A DNA stretch of 64,000 nucleotides from assembly GCA_963774765.1 (NCBI GenBank), contig CAVZGP010000031.1, positions 1-64,000 of the forward strand, written 5' to 3'. Under the pieces are notes generated by a model, which saw only the letters and a program-made list of their open reading frames with translations, was not told where the DNA came from and did not search any database. Positions 41,539 to 50,693 of this stretch are shown in pieces. Numbering within the stretch: the first letter of the stretch is position 1; each line of letters begins with the position of its first letter. Source of the DNA: Sva-07 sp963774765. GTDB lineage: Bacteria > Actinomycetota > Acidimicrobiia > Acidimicrobiales > Ilumatobacteraceae. The translations under genes and the position numbers were made by a program.

Positions 41539-42501
41539 TCAGTCGAGTGTGTCGACAAAGGCGTCGAGGGCGGCGTTCGTGGCGGCCGGCGCTTCTTGCT
41601 GAACCCAATGGCCGACGCCGGGAATGATCGTCGACCCGCGGAAGTCGGTGCAGAACACCGGTGCGAAGTCGAACAGGTCGAGCCCGGGCACGAAGTCGCG
41701 AACCCCGTCGAGTTCACCGGCCACGAACGTCGTCGGTTGATGCAGTTGGCCGTCCGGCAACGATCCGAGTTCGTCGGCATCGAGCCCCTGCGCCCGGTAG
41801 CGGTTGAACGGTCCCACCCAGCCGCTTGCCTCGAACGCCTCGACATACACCGCGAGGTCGTCGGGGGTCATCCAGGCGGGGAACGGGTCGGGGTCGGTCA
41901 TCCCGTCGAGCAGACCGGCGTCGGGACCCTTCTCGATGAACAACGACCGGTCGGCGTCGCCGCTCGCGCCGTAGTAGATCATCCGTAGCGCCCTGGCCGT
42001 GTCGGCGCCCACCTCGGCTTCGACGACTCCCGGCTGTTGGATGTACAGCTGGTAGAAGAACTTGCCCTCGTAGCGCTCCTTCCACATCTCGAGCGACGAC
42101 ACCGGCCCGATCGGGGTGTAGGGAACGCTCAACCCGGCGACGGCTCGAACCTTGTCTGGGTGCAGTCGGGCGGTGTTCCACGCAATCGGCGCGCCCCAGT
42201 CGTGGCCGAACACGATTGCGGTCCCATCACCGAGTTCGTCGATCACCGCGGCCGCGTCGGCGCACAGCGCGGTCAGCCGGTACGCCTCGACCTCGGGCGG
42301 ATTCGAGCTGCCGCCATACCCGCGCACGTCCATCGCCGCGACCGTGAATCCGCGTGCGGCGAAGTGCTCCATCTGGTGGCGCCACGAGTACCAGAGCTCG
42401 GGCCAACCGTGAATGCACAGGATCAACGGCCCACTGCCGGTGGTGGCGACACGCAGGACGATGTCGCCGTGGTGCACGGTCCTGAACGTCGGTTCGAACA
42501 T
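41539..42501 (-). CDS. Alpha/beta hydrolase, epoxide-hydrolase-like
   Basis: A 320-residue protein from ATG 42501. CIHGWPELWYSWRHQMEHFA gives the HGWP oxyanion motif and FGHDWGAPIAWNTA the nucleophile elbow with Asp (HDWG), both typical of soluble epoxide hydrolases. The histidine is in PGVGHWVQQEAP near the C-terminus. The cap helices contain tyrosines (KFFYQLYIQQPG, MIYYGASG) as in that family. It is 20 bases from the upstream membrane-protein gene. Confidence 0.92.
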   Translation of the reverse strand: MFEPTFRTVHHGDIVLRVATTGSGPLILCIHGWPELWYSWRHQMEHFAARGFTVAAMDVRGYGGSSNPPEVEAYRLTALCADAAAVIDELGDGTAIVFGHDWGAPIAWNTARLHPDKVRAVAGLSVPYTPIGPVSSLEMWKERYEGKFFYQLYIQQPGVVEAEVGADTARALRMIYYGASGDADRSLFIEKGPDAGLLDGMTDPDPFPAWMTPDDLAVYVEAFEASGWVGPFNRYRAQGLDADELGSLPDGQLHQPTTFVAGELDGVRDFVPGLDLFDFAPVFCTDFRGSTIIPGVGHWVQQEAPAATNAALDAFVDTLD

Positions 42502-42521
42502 CCGGCGATCGTAGGCCTGCG

Positions 42522-43364
42522 TCAGACGGTCTCGCGCCAGTGTTCCTTCGTCTGCACGAGCCAGAAGACCGCGAACAGGGTGATCTCGGTCGCTTCCAAG
42601 ACGAGCACCATGTGGTCCCAGTCCGACGCGAGGGGGAACATGATCGCCGGGGCGATCAGCATTGCAGCAGCGATCGACGCGTAGAGCCAGAAGTACGTGC
42701 GTGGCGCTGGGTCGTGGCGCCGGACCCAGGCGTTGCCTGCGACGGCGAGCGCGAGGAACAGGAACATCAACACCGCTGCGATGCCATGGGCCCGGGTGTC
42801 GAAGTCGTCCCACGCGACGAACAGCGCGGCACCGACGACGAGGAACACCATTGCGGCCAGGAGGCCGAGCCGCATGCCGACGTCGCCGACCTCCGCCACC
42901 GCTTTGACATTGCTCGTGGCAATGCTGGCGATCACGGCGGCCACGAGGAGTCCGGCGATGCCGGTGATCAGCAGCGCCGTGATGTTGTTGTCGATGTTCG
43001 CCACGACCCAGGTCGCAAGGTTTCCATCGTCGTCGACCGGCAGTCGACCGGGGCTCTGCGACCAGCACACGCCCACGTCGGTCGTCGGCACGACGGCGAC
43101 GATCGGGGCCAACATTCCTGCGGCATTGAGCGTGGCGTCTTCCCACGAGGTGCTGCCCTTGATCACGATCAGGCACAACCCGATCGCCATCAGCACGCCG
43201 ACGAAGATCGCCCGCACCGGCGTGTAGTAGTAGGCCGAGACCGATGTCTGCCAGCAGTCGACCTTCGATCGTTCGATCAACACCGACACGCCGAGCAACA
43301 CCACCGCTCCGACCATGCTGATGCGCAGGTAGCGGTACGTCTTGATCGCGGCCGTGTCGATCAT
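42522..43364 (-). CDS. Polytopic membrane protein, unknown function
   Basis: A 280-residue protein with about seven hydrophobic segments. SVSAYYYTPVRAIFVGVLMA and KGSTSWEDATLNAAGMLAPI in the first third are a pattern I have seen in uncharacterised actinobacterial membrane proteins. Two acidic extracytoplasmic loops hold WSQSPGRLPVDDDG. It overlaps the SDR gene upstream by four bases. Confidence 0.8.
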   Translation of the reverse strand: MIDTAAIKTYRYLRISMVGAVVLLGVSVLIERSKVDCWQTSVSAYYYTPVRAIFVGVLMAIGLCLIVIKGSTSWEDATLNAAGMLAPIVAVVPTTDVGVCWSQSPGRLPVDDDGNLATWVVANIDNNITALLITGIAGLLVAAVIASIATSNVKAVAEVGDVGMRLGLLAAMVFLVVGAALFVAWDDFDTRAHGIAAVLMFLFLALAVAGNAWVRRHDPAPRTYFWLYASIAAAMLIAPAIMFPLASDWDHMVLVLEATEITLFAVFWLVQTKEHWRETV

Positions 43365-44185
43365 TCGTGCCAGTCGAGCCGTTCTCGCATGACGGCCTCG
43401 AACTCCTCGAATGACATTGCCGACTTGACCGAGTGGATCAGCTGGGCGTCGTCGCCCACGAAGCTGCGGAAGGGCGCTTCGGGGTCGAGGGCCGCACGCG
43501 CGATGGCGTCGGCGACGTCCTGCGGGTCGGGTGGCGCGCCGTCACCCGACAGCGCGCTGCGCGCTTGCCGGAACCGGGTGGCGCGGTCGAAGTAGTCGGA
43601 AGTTTCCCATCCATCGGCGGCGACGATGTTGTCGCGGAAGTTGGTGTCGAACGAGCCGGGTTCGACGAGCTTCACCTGGATCCCGAAGGCCGCCATCTCC
43701 AAGTGGAGTGCCTCGCTGAGCCCTTCCAATGCGTGCTTCGATGCGGCGTATGCGCCACCGAACGGCGATCCGACGACGCCGGCGATGCTCGACACGTTCA
43801 CGATCGTGCCGCTGGCACGCTCGCGCCAGGCGGGCAGCACCGCACGGATCACCCGCATCGGGCCGAGCACGTTGGTGTCGAGCTGACGGGTCCAGAGCTC
43901 GTCGTCGATCATCTCCAACGCACCGGACACTTCGAAGCCGGCGTTGTTGATCACCACATCGATCTCGGCCGGATCACCCACACCTGCGGCGACCGACGCC
44001 GGGTCTCTGACGTCGAGCGACCGGATCTCGATCGCCAGGCCTTCGGCCTCAGCGGTCGATCGGAGGTCGGCGGCCTTCGCGACGGTGCGCATCGTGGCGA
44101 TCACGTCGTGGCCCTGGCGGGCGAGGGTGAGCGCGGTGAGTCTGCCGAAACCGCTGTTGCTGCCGGTGATGAGGATGCTGGCCAT
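43361..44185 (-). CDS. Short-chain dehydrogenase/reductase
   Basis: A 274-residue classical SDR from ATG 44185: SILITGSNSGFGRLTALTLA (NADP site), NNAGFEVSGALEMIDDELW, NVSSIAGVVGSPFGGAYAAS then KHALEGLSEALHLEM with the catalytic Ser, Tyr and Lys. It follows the acyl-CoA synthetase by 13 bases and overlaps the membrane protein gene, so 45890 down to 42522 or 41539 is probably one operon. Confidence 0.92.
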   Translation of the reverse strand: MASILITGSNSGFGRLTALTLARQGHDVIATMRTVAKAADLRSTAEAEGLAIEIRSLDVRDPASVAAGVGDPAEIDVVINNAGFEVSGALEMIDDELWTRQLDTNVLGPMRVIRAVLPAWRERASGTIVNVSSIAGVVGSPFGGAYAASKHALEGLSEALHLEMAAFGIQVKLVEPGSFDTNFRDNIVAADGWETSDYFDRATRFRQARSALSGDGAPPDPQDVADAIARAALDPEAPFRSFVGDDAQLIHSVKSAMSFEEFEAVMRERLDWHE

Positions 44186-44198
44186 GGTCGAACTCCTG

Positions 44199-45890
44199 TC
44201 AGGTGACGTGTACGGCGTCACGCAGTTCGCGTTTGAGGATCTTGCCAGATGCGTTGCGGGGCAGCTGCTCGGTGACGATGGTGACTCGGCTCGGCACCTT
44301 GAAGCTGGCGAGGCGCTCGCCGACGAAGCGTTGGAGGTCGGCGGCGTCGAGCGTTTCGCCCGGCTTGACCATCACGTGGCAGGCCAACTCCTCGCCGAGT
44401 CGCTCGTGCGGGAGCCCGTAGACCGCCGCTTCGTACACCGCCGGGTGTTCGTAGATCGCCGCTTCGACCTCCGCGGAGTAGATGTTCTCGCCGCCGCGCA
44501 GCACCATGTCCTTCGCTCGGTCGCTGACGTACACGAAACCCTCGTCGTCGATGCGGCCGATGTCGCCGGAACGCAACCAACCCTCGACGATCGTGTCGTC
44601 CGTGGCGTCGGACCGATTCCAGTAGCCACGGATCAGCATCGGGCCGCGGAACCAGATCTCGCCGGTTTCGCCGGTCGCCAACACCTTGCCGAGCGGGTCG
44701 GTGACCCGTAGATCCATCAACGGCACCGCCCGACCCGTGGACGTCGGATTGGCGATGAAGTCGTCGCCGGCGTTGCCGGGGCCGTACGCGTTCGTCTCGG
44801 TCATGCCATAGCCGAGGCTCGGTCGACCCTTCGAGAAGTTGTCCTCGATGCGCTTGACCAACTCGGGCGGCATCGGCGCCCCACCGCCACCGACGGACAG
44901 CAGGCTCGAGGTGTCGCGCTCGGCGAATGACGGGGATTCGAGCAGGTCCCAACTCATGGTGGGTACGCCGACGAAGTTGGTCACACGTTCGCGTTCGATC
45001 AATTCGAGGGCCCGCTCGGGATTCCACCTGTAGGTCATCACCAACTTCGATCCGCCGACGAACGAGCCGAGCATCACCGGCACGAGGCCGGTCACGTGGA
45101 ACAACGGCACGCACAGCATCATCGCCGATTGCGGAGCGTCGGGATTCGACTCGGTGTCAGATGGTTCGCGTAGCGAGTTGACGGCGCCGCGTGCTGCGAA
45201 GGCCATCAACGAACTCAAGACGGCGCGGTGCGTCGACACGGCACCCTTTGGATTGCCGGTCGTGCCCGACGTGTACAGGATGGTGATGTCGTCGTCGGGA
45301 TCGATGTCGACGTCCGGCAGCGTTGCGTCGTCGGTGAGCAGGTCCTCGAGTGCGACGACGCGGAACGGGTCGTCGGGGAGCGCAGCGGCGCCTTCGCGGA
45401 CGGTGACGACGGTGGCGCTGATCGAACCGGGTTCGGCGGCGCGCATCCGGGTGAGTCGGTCGGCGTCGGCGATGACGATCTTCGAGTCGGAGTCGTCGAG
45501 GGCGAACACCATCTCGTCGGTCTGCCACCACGCGTTCATCGGCACTGCCACCGCACCGACCGACGTGATCGCGGCGAACGCGGCGATCCATTCGGGATAG
45601 TTGCGCATCGCGATGGCGACGCGGTCACCGTTGGTGACTCCGAGGTCGTGGACGAGTGTGTGGCCGATCCGGCCGATCAGATCGATCACCCGCGGCATCG
45701 GCCAGCGTTCGTCTTCGAACACGATGAAGTCGTCGGTTCGAGCCGCCGCAGCCGCGAACAGCCAGCGGATGTTCGGTGGTGTGCCCGTGAACGTCTTGGT
45801 CGGCACGCCGAACACGTCGACTTCCTGGATCTCGAATCGGGTGCCCGGAGCACACACCGCCGCGCATGCCTCGTGGAAGTCCATCGTCAT
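44199..45890 (-). CDS. AMP-dependent acyl-CoA synthetase
   Basis: A 563-residue adenylating enzyme from ATG 45890 (ATG 45884 two codons on is an alternative). Core motifs: ITILYTSGTTGNPKGAVSTH (P-loop), SLGYGMTETNAYGPG, EGWLRSGDIGRIDDEG and the C-terminal ASGKILKRELRD with the catalytic Lys. It makes acyl-CoA from a fatty or aromatic acid and ATP. It heads the probable operon with the SDR and hydrolase and is divergent from the secernin gene. Confidence 0.93.
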   Translation of the reverse strand: MTMDFHEACAAVCAPGTRFEIQEVDVFGVPTKTFTGTPPNIRWLFAAAAARTDDFIVFEDERWPMPRVIDLIGRIGHTLVHDLGVTNGDRVAIAMRNYPEWIAAFAAITSVGAVAVPMNAWWQTDEMVFALDDSDSKIVIADADRLTRMRAAEPGSISATVVTVREGAAALPDDPFRVVALEDLLTDDATLPDVDIDPDDDITILYTSGTTGNPKGAVSTHRAVLSSLMAFAARGAVNSLREPSDTESNPDAPQSAMMLCVPLFHVTGLVPVMLGSFVGGSKLVMTYRWNPERALELIERERVTNFVGVPTMSWDLLESPSFAERDTSSLLSVGGGGAPMPPELVKRIEDNFSKGRPSLGYGMTETNAYGPGNAGDDFIANPTSTGRAVPLMDLRVTDPLGKVLATGETGEIWFRGPMLIRGYWNRSDATDDTIVEGWLRSGDIGRIDDEGFVYVSDRAKDMVLRGGENIYSAEVEAAIYEHPAVYEAAVYGLPHERLGEELACHVMVKPGETLDAADLQRFVGERLASFKVPSRVTIVTEQLPRNASGKILKRELRDAVHVT

Positions 45891-45973
45891 GCGCCCGTTC
45901 GTACCACATCCGCCGAGCGCCATGCCGTGCCGGGCCCGAAGTGACCCTCGAGCTTGGAGGTAGCGTCAGCGGC

Positions 45974-47191
45974 GTGTGCGACACGTTGGTCTCGATCACA
46001 CCGGACGGGGTGCTGTTCGCGAAGAACAGCGATCGCGACCCGAACGAGGCACAGATCCCGCGATGGTTTGCGGCCGCCGATCACGGCTCGTCACCGGATG
46101 TCGTCGAATGTACGTGGATCTCGATCCCGCAGGTCCCGCACACCCACGCCGTCCTGGTGTCGCAGCCGTGGTGGATGTGGGGTGCCGAGATGGGCGCGAA
46201 CGAGCACGGCGTCGTCATCGGCAACGAAGCGGTGTTCACCAACCAGCCGCTCGGTGAACCGGCGCTACTCGGGATGGACCTGCTCCGGTTGGCACTGGAA
46301 CGCGCGGCCACCGCGAACCACGCGGTCGGGGTGATCGTCGAACTGCTCGAACGACACGGGCAGGGCGGCCCGTGCAGCCACGAGCGGCCCGGCTTCTCGT
46401 ACCACAACAGCTTCCTCGTGGCGGACCCGTCCGGTGCCATCGTGCTGGAGACGGCCGGATCCCAGTGGGCGGTCGAGCATGTCGACGGCCACGGCCGTTC
46501 GATCTCCAACGGGCTCTCGATTGCCGGTTTCGCCGACGAGTTCACGTCGACCACGGCCGCCCGCAGCGCGTCGTGCAGCATGCGCCGCGCCCGAACCCAA
46601 CCAGCCGCGGAATCAGCGGTGGGGGTGGCCGACCTGTTCGCTGCGCTGCGCGATCACGGCGGAGGTCCGGCGCCCGTGTGGTCGCCGACCGATGGCGCGA
46701 TGGGTGCGCCGTGCGTGCACGCGGGAGGCGAGGTGTCGTCGTCGCAGAGCACCGCATCCTGGGTGAGCGATCTACGTGGCGATCCGCTGCACTGGCTGAC
46801 CGCGACATCCGCTCCGTGCACGTCGACATTCCATCCGGTGCGTGTGGAGCAACCTGTCGATCAGCCCTCGACGTTCGGCCCCGATCCGACGAACCGGTTC
46901 GACGCCGCCAGTCGTTGGTGGGCTCACGAGGTGCTGCACCGCAAGGTACTTCGCGATCACGAATCGTCGATGGCGGTGTTCGGCGCGGAACGCGACCTCG
47001 TCGAACGCGAGTGGATCGCTGCGCCACCCGACAGCGAAATCGCGTTCGCCACCTCAGCGGCAGCCGAGCGCCGGTGGCTCGACGCACTGGTGGACGCTGA
47101 CCTCGATGACGTTCGCCCCGGGTGGCTCGTCGATCTCTGGCGCGACCTCGACCACGCAACCGGTGTGCCCATCCTCGATGAGCCGACCTGA
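45974..47191 (+). CDS. Secernin / C69-family dipeptidase-like protein
   Basis: A 405-residue Ntn-hydrolase-like protein. GTG 45974 directly precedes Cys-2 (VCDTLVSITPDGVLFAKNSD), the expected nucleophile. ISIPQVPHTHAVLVSQPWWM, WGAEMGANEHGVVIGNEAVF and SISNGLSI continue the family. Such proteins cleave dipeptides or act as secretion-associated factors. The longer upstream frame would bury Cys-2, so I reject it. Confidence 0.9.
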   Translation: MCDTLVSITPDGVLFAKNSDRDPNEAQIPRWFAAADHGSSPDVVECTWISIPQVPHTHAVLVSQPWWMWGAEMGANEHGVVIGNEAVFTNQPLGEPALLGMDLLRLALERAATANHAVGVIVELLERHGQGGPCSHERPGFSYHNSFLVADPSGAIVLETAGSQWAVEHVDGHGRSISNGLSIAGFADEFTSTTAARSASCSMRRARTQPAAESAVGVADLFAALRDHGGGPAPVWSPTDGAMGAPCVHAGGEVSSSQSTASWVSDLRGDPLHWLTATSAPCTSTFHPVRVEQPVDQPSTFGPDPTNRFDAASRWWAHEVLHRKVLRDHESSMAVFGAERDLVEREWIAAPPDSEIAFATSAAAERRWLDALVDADLDDVRPGWLVDLWRDLDHATGVPILDEPT

Positions 47192-47277
47192 TTCAGCACG
47201 GCCCGCCCGAGCGTTTCCCGGATCGCGGGCGATCGTGGGCATCCGGTTCGTGTGAGCACAGGTCGCCTGGGTGGACC

Positions 47278-47360
47278 TTGTCGCTCACCCAAATCGCTGC
47301 TGATGCCGGTCTTTCGCTTTCACGTGAGCGACAATCGCCGACCAGTGCGTTGTCGCTCAC
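47278..47360. terminator. Three copies of an 11-mer forming alternative hairpins between convergent genes
   Basis: TTGTCGCTCAC occurs at 47278-47288 and 47350-47360, and its inverse GTGAGCGACAA at 47324-47334. The middle copy can pair perfectly with either neighbour. The site lies between the 3' ends of two convergent genes (47191 and 47373), where a bidirectional terminator is expected. Confidence 0.55.
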
Positions 47361-47372
47361 ACAAAATGCAGA

Positions 47373-48305
47373 TCAGGCCGGCCCGCTCGGCGCACCAACG
47401 GTGCCTGGAACGTCGAGTGTGTCGGCATCGTCGAGGAGCGAGCGGCCGAGCCACAACGGCACGATCTGGCCGACGAGGAGCGTGACGCCGCCGAAGACGA
47501 GCAGGATGCGCATGAGAACCACGCCGGTGTCGAGGTCGTCGTTGGCCGACATCGCGAGCACCCGGGCGTCGGCGACGCTCGAGCGGTACTGCTCGACAAG
47601 CGCGTCGGTGTCGCCGAGGTCGTCACTGATCGAGCCGACCGACGCAGCGAGGTCGTCGAGTTGCTGCTGGAGTTCGTCGGCCGATCCGGTGAAGTCGGTC
47701 AGGCTTGTCGCCGTCGATTCGAGTTGGCCGGGCAGATCTTCGAGCGTGTCGGCGAGTTGGCCGAACGTGTCGCCGAGACCGGCACCGGGGTCGTAGTCGG
47801 GAGCGAGCGGGAGGCTGGACAGCGCCGCCAGGACGGAGTCGATGTCGTCGCCGATGTTCTCCAACCGACGCACGGTGCGTCCCGCGTCGTCGAGCGATGG
47901 CCCGATCGTGGTGGCGAGTCCGGCGATGTCGTCGATCGCCTGTGTGCCCGAATCGAACGACGCCGACACCGCGGTGAGGCTGCCGGCGAGTGCATCGACC
48001 GCGTCGACCGACGAACCGAGCACCTCGTCCGCGAGATCGATCGTGGCGTCGATCGCGTCGAGCGATTGCAGCGTCACCTCCAGCGTGTCGTCCGACGCCG
48101 TCGCCAACTGTCCGACGAAGATCCATCCGACGATCAGCCCGAACACGGCAATCAGCATTCCTGCGACACCGACGCCGATCATGACCTGCCCTGCGCGTCG
48201 GGTGTCCCGAGGCGAACGCCAACGACTCCGCCACGCCGACCTCGGAGATGCGCCAGGCGTGTCGTGCAGGTCCTCGGATGCCATCGCGGCGAGTCTGTCA
48301 GACAT
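47373..48305 (-). CDS. Membrane protein with two end helices and a long helical middle
   Basis: A 310-residue protein. A membrane segment at about 40-65 (MIGVGVAGMLIAVFGLIVGW), then about 180 residues of heptad-like helical sequence rich in Asp, Ala, Leu and Ser (TLEVTLQSLDAIDATIDLAD, LENIGDDIDSVLAALSSLPL), then a second membrane segment (ILLVFGGVTLLVGQIVPLWL). The layout resembles sensor or methyl-accepting-like ectodomains without a signalling domain. Function unknown. Confidence 0.75.
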   Translation of the reverse strand: MSDRLAAMASEDLHDTPGASPRSAWRSRWRSPRDTRRAGQVMIGVGVAGMLIAVFGLIVGWIFVGQLATASDDTLEVTLQSLDAIDATIDLADEVLGSSVDAVDALAGSLTAVSASFDSGTQAIDDIAGLATTIGPSLDDAGRTVRRLENIGDDIDSVLAALSSLPLAPDYDPGAGLGDTFGQLADTLEDLPGQLESTATSLTDFTGSADELQQQLDDLAASVGSISDDLGDTDALVEQYRSSVADARVLAMSANDDLDTGVVLMRILLVFGGVTLLVGQIVPLWLGRSLLDDADTLDVPGTVGAPSGPA

Positions 48306-48518
48306 GGAGACTCGATCTCTCGTCCCGTCGGGTCGAACTCGACATGCGCACCCACTGCGGCAGAGGTGGGTTCCGACGCGGGTGGGTACCGCTTGTCCAA
48401 GGTTGCCGTTCAGCGTCAGCGCTCATGGGCGATTCGAGCGTTGTCGTTGGCGCAGAGCGCTGGTGCGGCCTGGCCCGCCGCCCGGTCCGGGCCCAACGTG
48501 GCCGGCACGGCGCCGTGT

Positions 48519-50627
48519 TCAGTTGCTGTACTGGTGCAGCGCGCCGCCCTCGGAGGCGAGGCGCTCGAGCAACGGCGACAGGTTCCAGTGGTTGCCACCG
48601 AGCGTCTCGCTGTAGTGCTTGATCTTGTCGACGATCTCGGCGAGGCCGACCTGGTCGGCCCAGTACATCGGGCCGCCGCGGTACACCGGCCAGCCGTAAC
48701 CGTTCACCCACACGACGTCGATGTCGCTGCCGCGGATGGCGATGCCCTCGTCGAGGATCTTCGCTCCCTCGTTGACCATCGGATACAGGAGACGCTCCAG
48801 CACCTCTTGGTCCGTGACCTCTCGCTGCTCGATGCCCTTGCCGATCGCGAAGTTCTTGATGAGCTCGACGACCTCGGGGTCTGGGGTCGACGCTCGGGTG
48901 TCGGGGTCGTAGGTGTAGTAGCCCCGCCCGTTCTTCTGGCCGCGCCGGCCGTTCTCGCAGAGCACCTCGCGCAGGGTGGAGCTCGACGAGGTCTCCTCCT
49001 TCCAGCCGATGTCGAGGCCGGCGAGGTCGCTCATGGCGAACGGGCCCATCGGGAAGCCGAACCCGTAGAGCACGTTGTCGACCTGCGCCGGGGTGGCGCC
49101 TTCGAGGATCATCCGCTCGGCCTCGGCACCACGCATGAACAGCATGCGGTTGCCCACGAAGCCGCGGCACACTCCGACCATCACGGGGACCTTGCCGATC
49201 TGCTTGCCGATCGCCATGGTGGTGGCGACCACGCTGTCGGACGACTTGTCGCCGCGCACGTTCTCGAGCAGCTTCATGACGTTGGCGGGGGAGAAGAAGT
49301 GCATCCCGATCACGCTCTCGGGGCGTGAGGTGACCGAGGCGATCTCGTTGATGTCGAGCGCGGAAGTGTTCGACGCCAGCACAGCGCCCGGCTTGCAGAT
49401 CTCGTCGAGCTCCTTGAAGATCGACTTCTTGAGGGCCATGTCCTCGAACACCGCTTCGATCACCATGTCGCAGTCGGCGAAGTCGGCCTTGTCGGTCGAC
49501 CCGGTGATCAGTGCCATCCGCTGCTCGACGGCTTCGGCCGGGATCGAGCCACGCGACGCCGACCGCTCGTAGTTCTTGCGGACCACGCCGAGGCCACGGT
49601 CGAGCGCGGCCTGGTCGCGTTCGACGATGGTGACCGCGATACCGACGTTGGCGAAGTTCATCGCGATGCCGCCGCCCATCGTGCCGGCGCCGAGCACGCC
49701 GCACTTCTTGACGTCGATCAGCGGGGTCTCCTTGGCGATCCCGGGGATCTTGTTGGCGGCACGCTCGGCGAAGAACGCATATCGCTGGGCACCCGACTGC
49801 GGGCCGGTCATCAGCTCCATGAAGAGCTTGCCTTCGGTTTTGAGGCCCTCGTCGAACGGCAGGTTGGCGGCGGCTTCGATGCACCGGATGTTGTACTCGG
49901 GGGCGAGGAAGCCGCGGGTCTTGCGGGCGATCGAGGCCCGGAAGTCGGCGAACAGCTGGTCGTTGCCACGAGCGTCGAGCACTTTTTCATCGCGGTCGCG
50001 GACGCGAGCGAGTGGGAGGTTCTCGGCGACAGCCTTGTTCGCGAACGCGATGGCGGCCTCGCGCAGTTCGGCGGGGCCACCGGTGGTGACGTCGTCGATC
50101 AGGCCCGCTTCGAGGGCCTCGCCGGTGCCGATGTGGCGACCGGTCGTCATCATCTCGAGCGCCTTGGGAACGCCGACGAGGCGGGGGAGGCGCTGCGTGC
50201 CACCGGCACCGGGCAGCAGACCCAAGTTCACCTCGGGGAGTCCGAACTTCGCCGAATCGACAGCGACGCGGTAATGGGCGCACAGGGCAACTTCGAGCCC
50301 ACCGCCGAGCGCCGTGCCGTGAATGGCGGCGATCACTGGGATGGATGCGTTCTCCATGGCCGCCTGCACCTCGTGGAGACCGGCGGCCTGCGGGACGTTG
50401 CCACCGAACTCGCTGATGTCGGCGCCGGCGATGAACGTCCGCCCGTCGCAGATCACGACGACGGCCTTCGCTCCGTCCTCGACGGCCTTGTTGATCCCGT
50501 CGAACAACCCCTGGCGGACGTGCCAACTGAGCGCGTTGACCGGCGGGTTGTCGACGATGACGAGGGCGATGTCACCGATGTCGGCGGCGACGGTTTCGAG
50601 GCGGACGGATTCGGAGATCGCAGTCAT
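48519..50627 (-). CDS. Bifunctional enoyl-CoA hydratase / 3-hydroxyacyl-CoA dehydrogenase (FadB-like)
   Basis: A 702-residue beta-oxidation enzyme from ATG 50627. The crotonase half has TFIAGADISEFGGN, HGTALGGGLEVALCAHYRVA and LPEVNLGLLPGAGGTQRLPR with both catalytic Glu. The dehydrogenase half begins at about residue 300 with CGVLGAGTMGGGIAMNFANV, then VIEAVFEDMALK and IGMHFFSPANVMKLLE with the catalytic His. The open frame upstream of ATG 50627 reads non-coding sequence. It hydrates trans-2-enoyl-CoA and oxidises the product to 3-ketoacyl-CoA. Confidence 0.95.
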   Translation of the reverse strand: MTAISESVRLETVAADIGDIALVIVDNPPVNALSWHVRQGLFDGINKAVEDGAKAVVVICDGRTFIAGADISEFGGNVPQAAGLHEVQAAMENASIPVIAAIHGTALGGGLEVALCAHYRVAVDSAKFGLPEVNLGLLPGAGGTQRLPRLVGVPKALEMMTTGRHIGTGEALEAGLIDDVTTGGPAELREAAIAFANKAVAENLPLARVRDRDEKVLDARGNDQLFADFRASIARKTRGFLAPEYNIRCIEAAANLPFDEGLKTEGKLFMELMTGPQSGAQRYAFFAERAANKIPGIAKETPLIDVKKCGVLGAGTMGGGIAMNFANVGIAVTIVERDQAALDRGLGVVRKNYERSASRGSIPAEAVEQRMALITGSTDKADFADCDMVIEAVFEDMALKKSIFKELDEICKPGAVLASNTSALDINEIASVTSRPESVIGMHFFSPANVMKLLENVRGDKSSDSVVATTMAIGKQIGKVPVMVGVCRGFVGNRMLFMRGAEAERMILEGATPAQVDNVLYGFGFPMGPFAMSDLAGLDIGWKEETSSSSTLREVLCENGRRGQKNGRGYYTYDPDTRASTPDPEVVELIKNFAIGKGIEQREVTDQEVLERLLYPMVNEGAKILDEGIAIRGSDIDVVWVNGYGWPVYRGGPMYWADQVGLAEIVDKIKHYSETLGGNHWNLSPLLERLASEGGALHQYSN

Positions 50628-50676
50628 GCCGTCAGTCAAGCACCCCGGCACGCCGTCCTCCGATTCGGGATTGCAG

Positions 50677-50693
50677 CAGGGGTCAGACCCCTG
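50677..50693. terminator. Perfect hairpin at the 3' end of the SDR gene
   Basis: CAGGGGTC and GACCCCTG form a perfect 8-base stem around a single A. It overlaps the stop codon (50685-50683) of the minus-strand SDR gene. No T run follows. It may slow transcription between this gene and the FadB-like gene. Confidence 0.4.

Noticed and set aside
47661..49328. A 555-codon plus-strand frame
   Set aside because: Antisense to the FadB-like enzyme and the coiled membrane protein.
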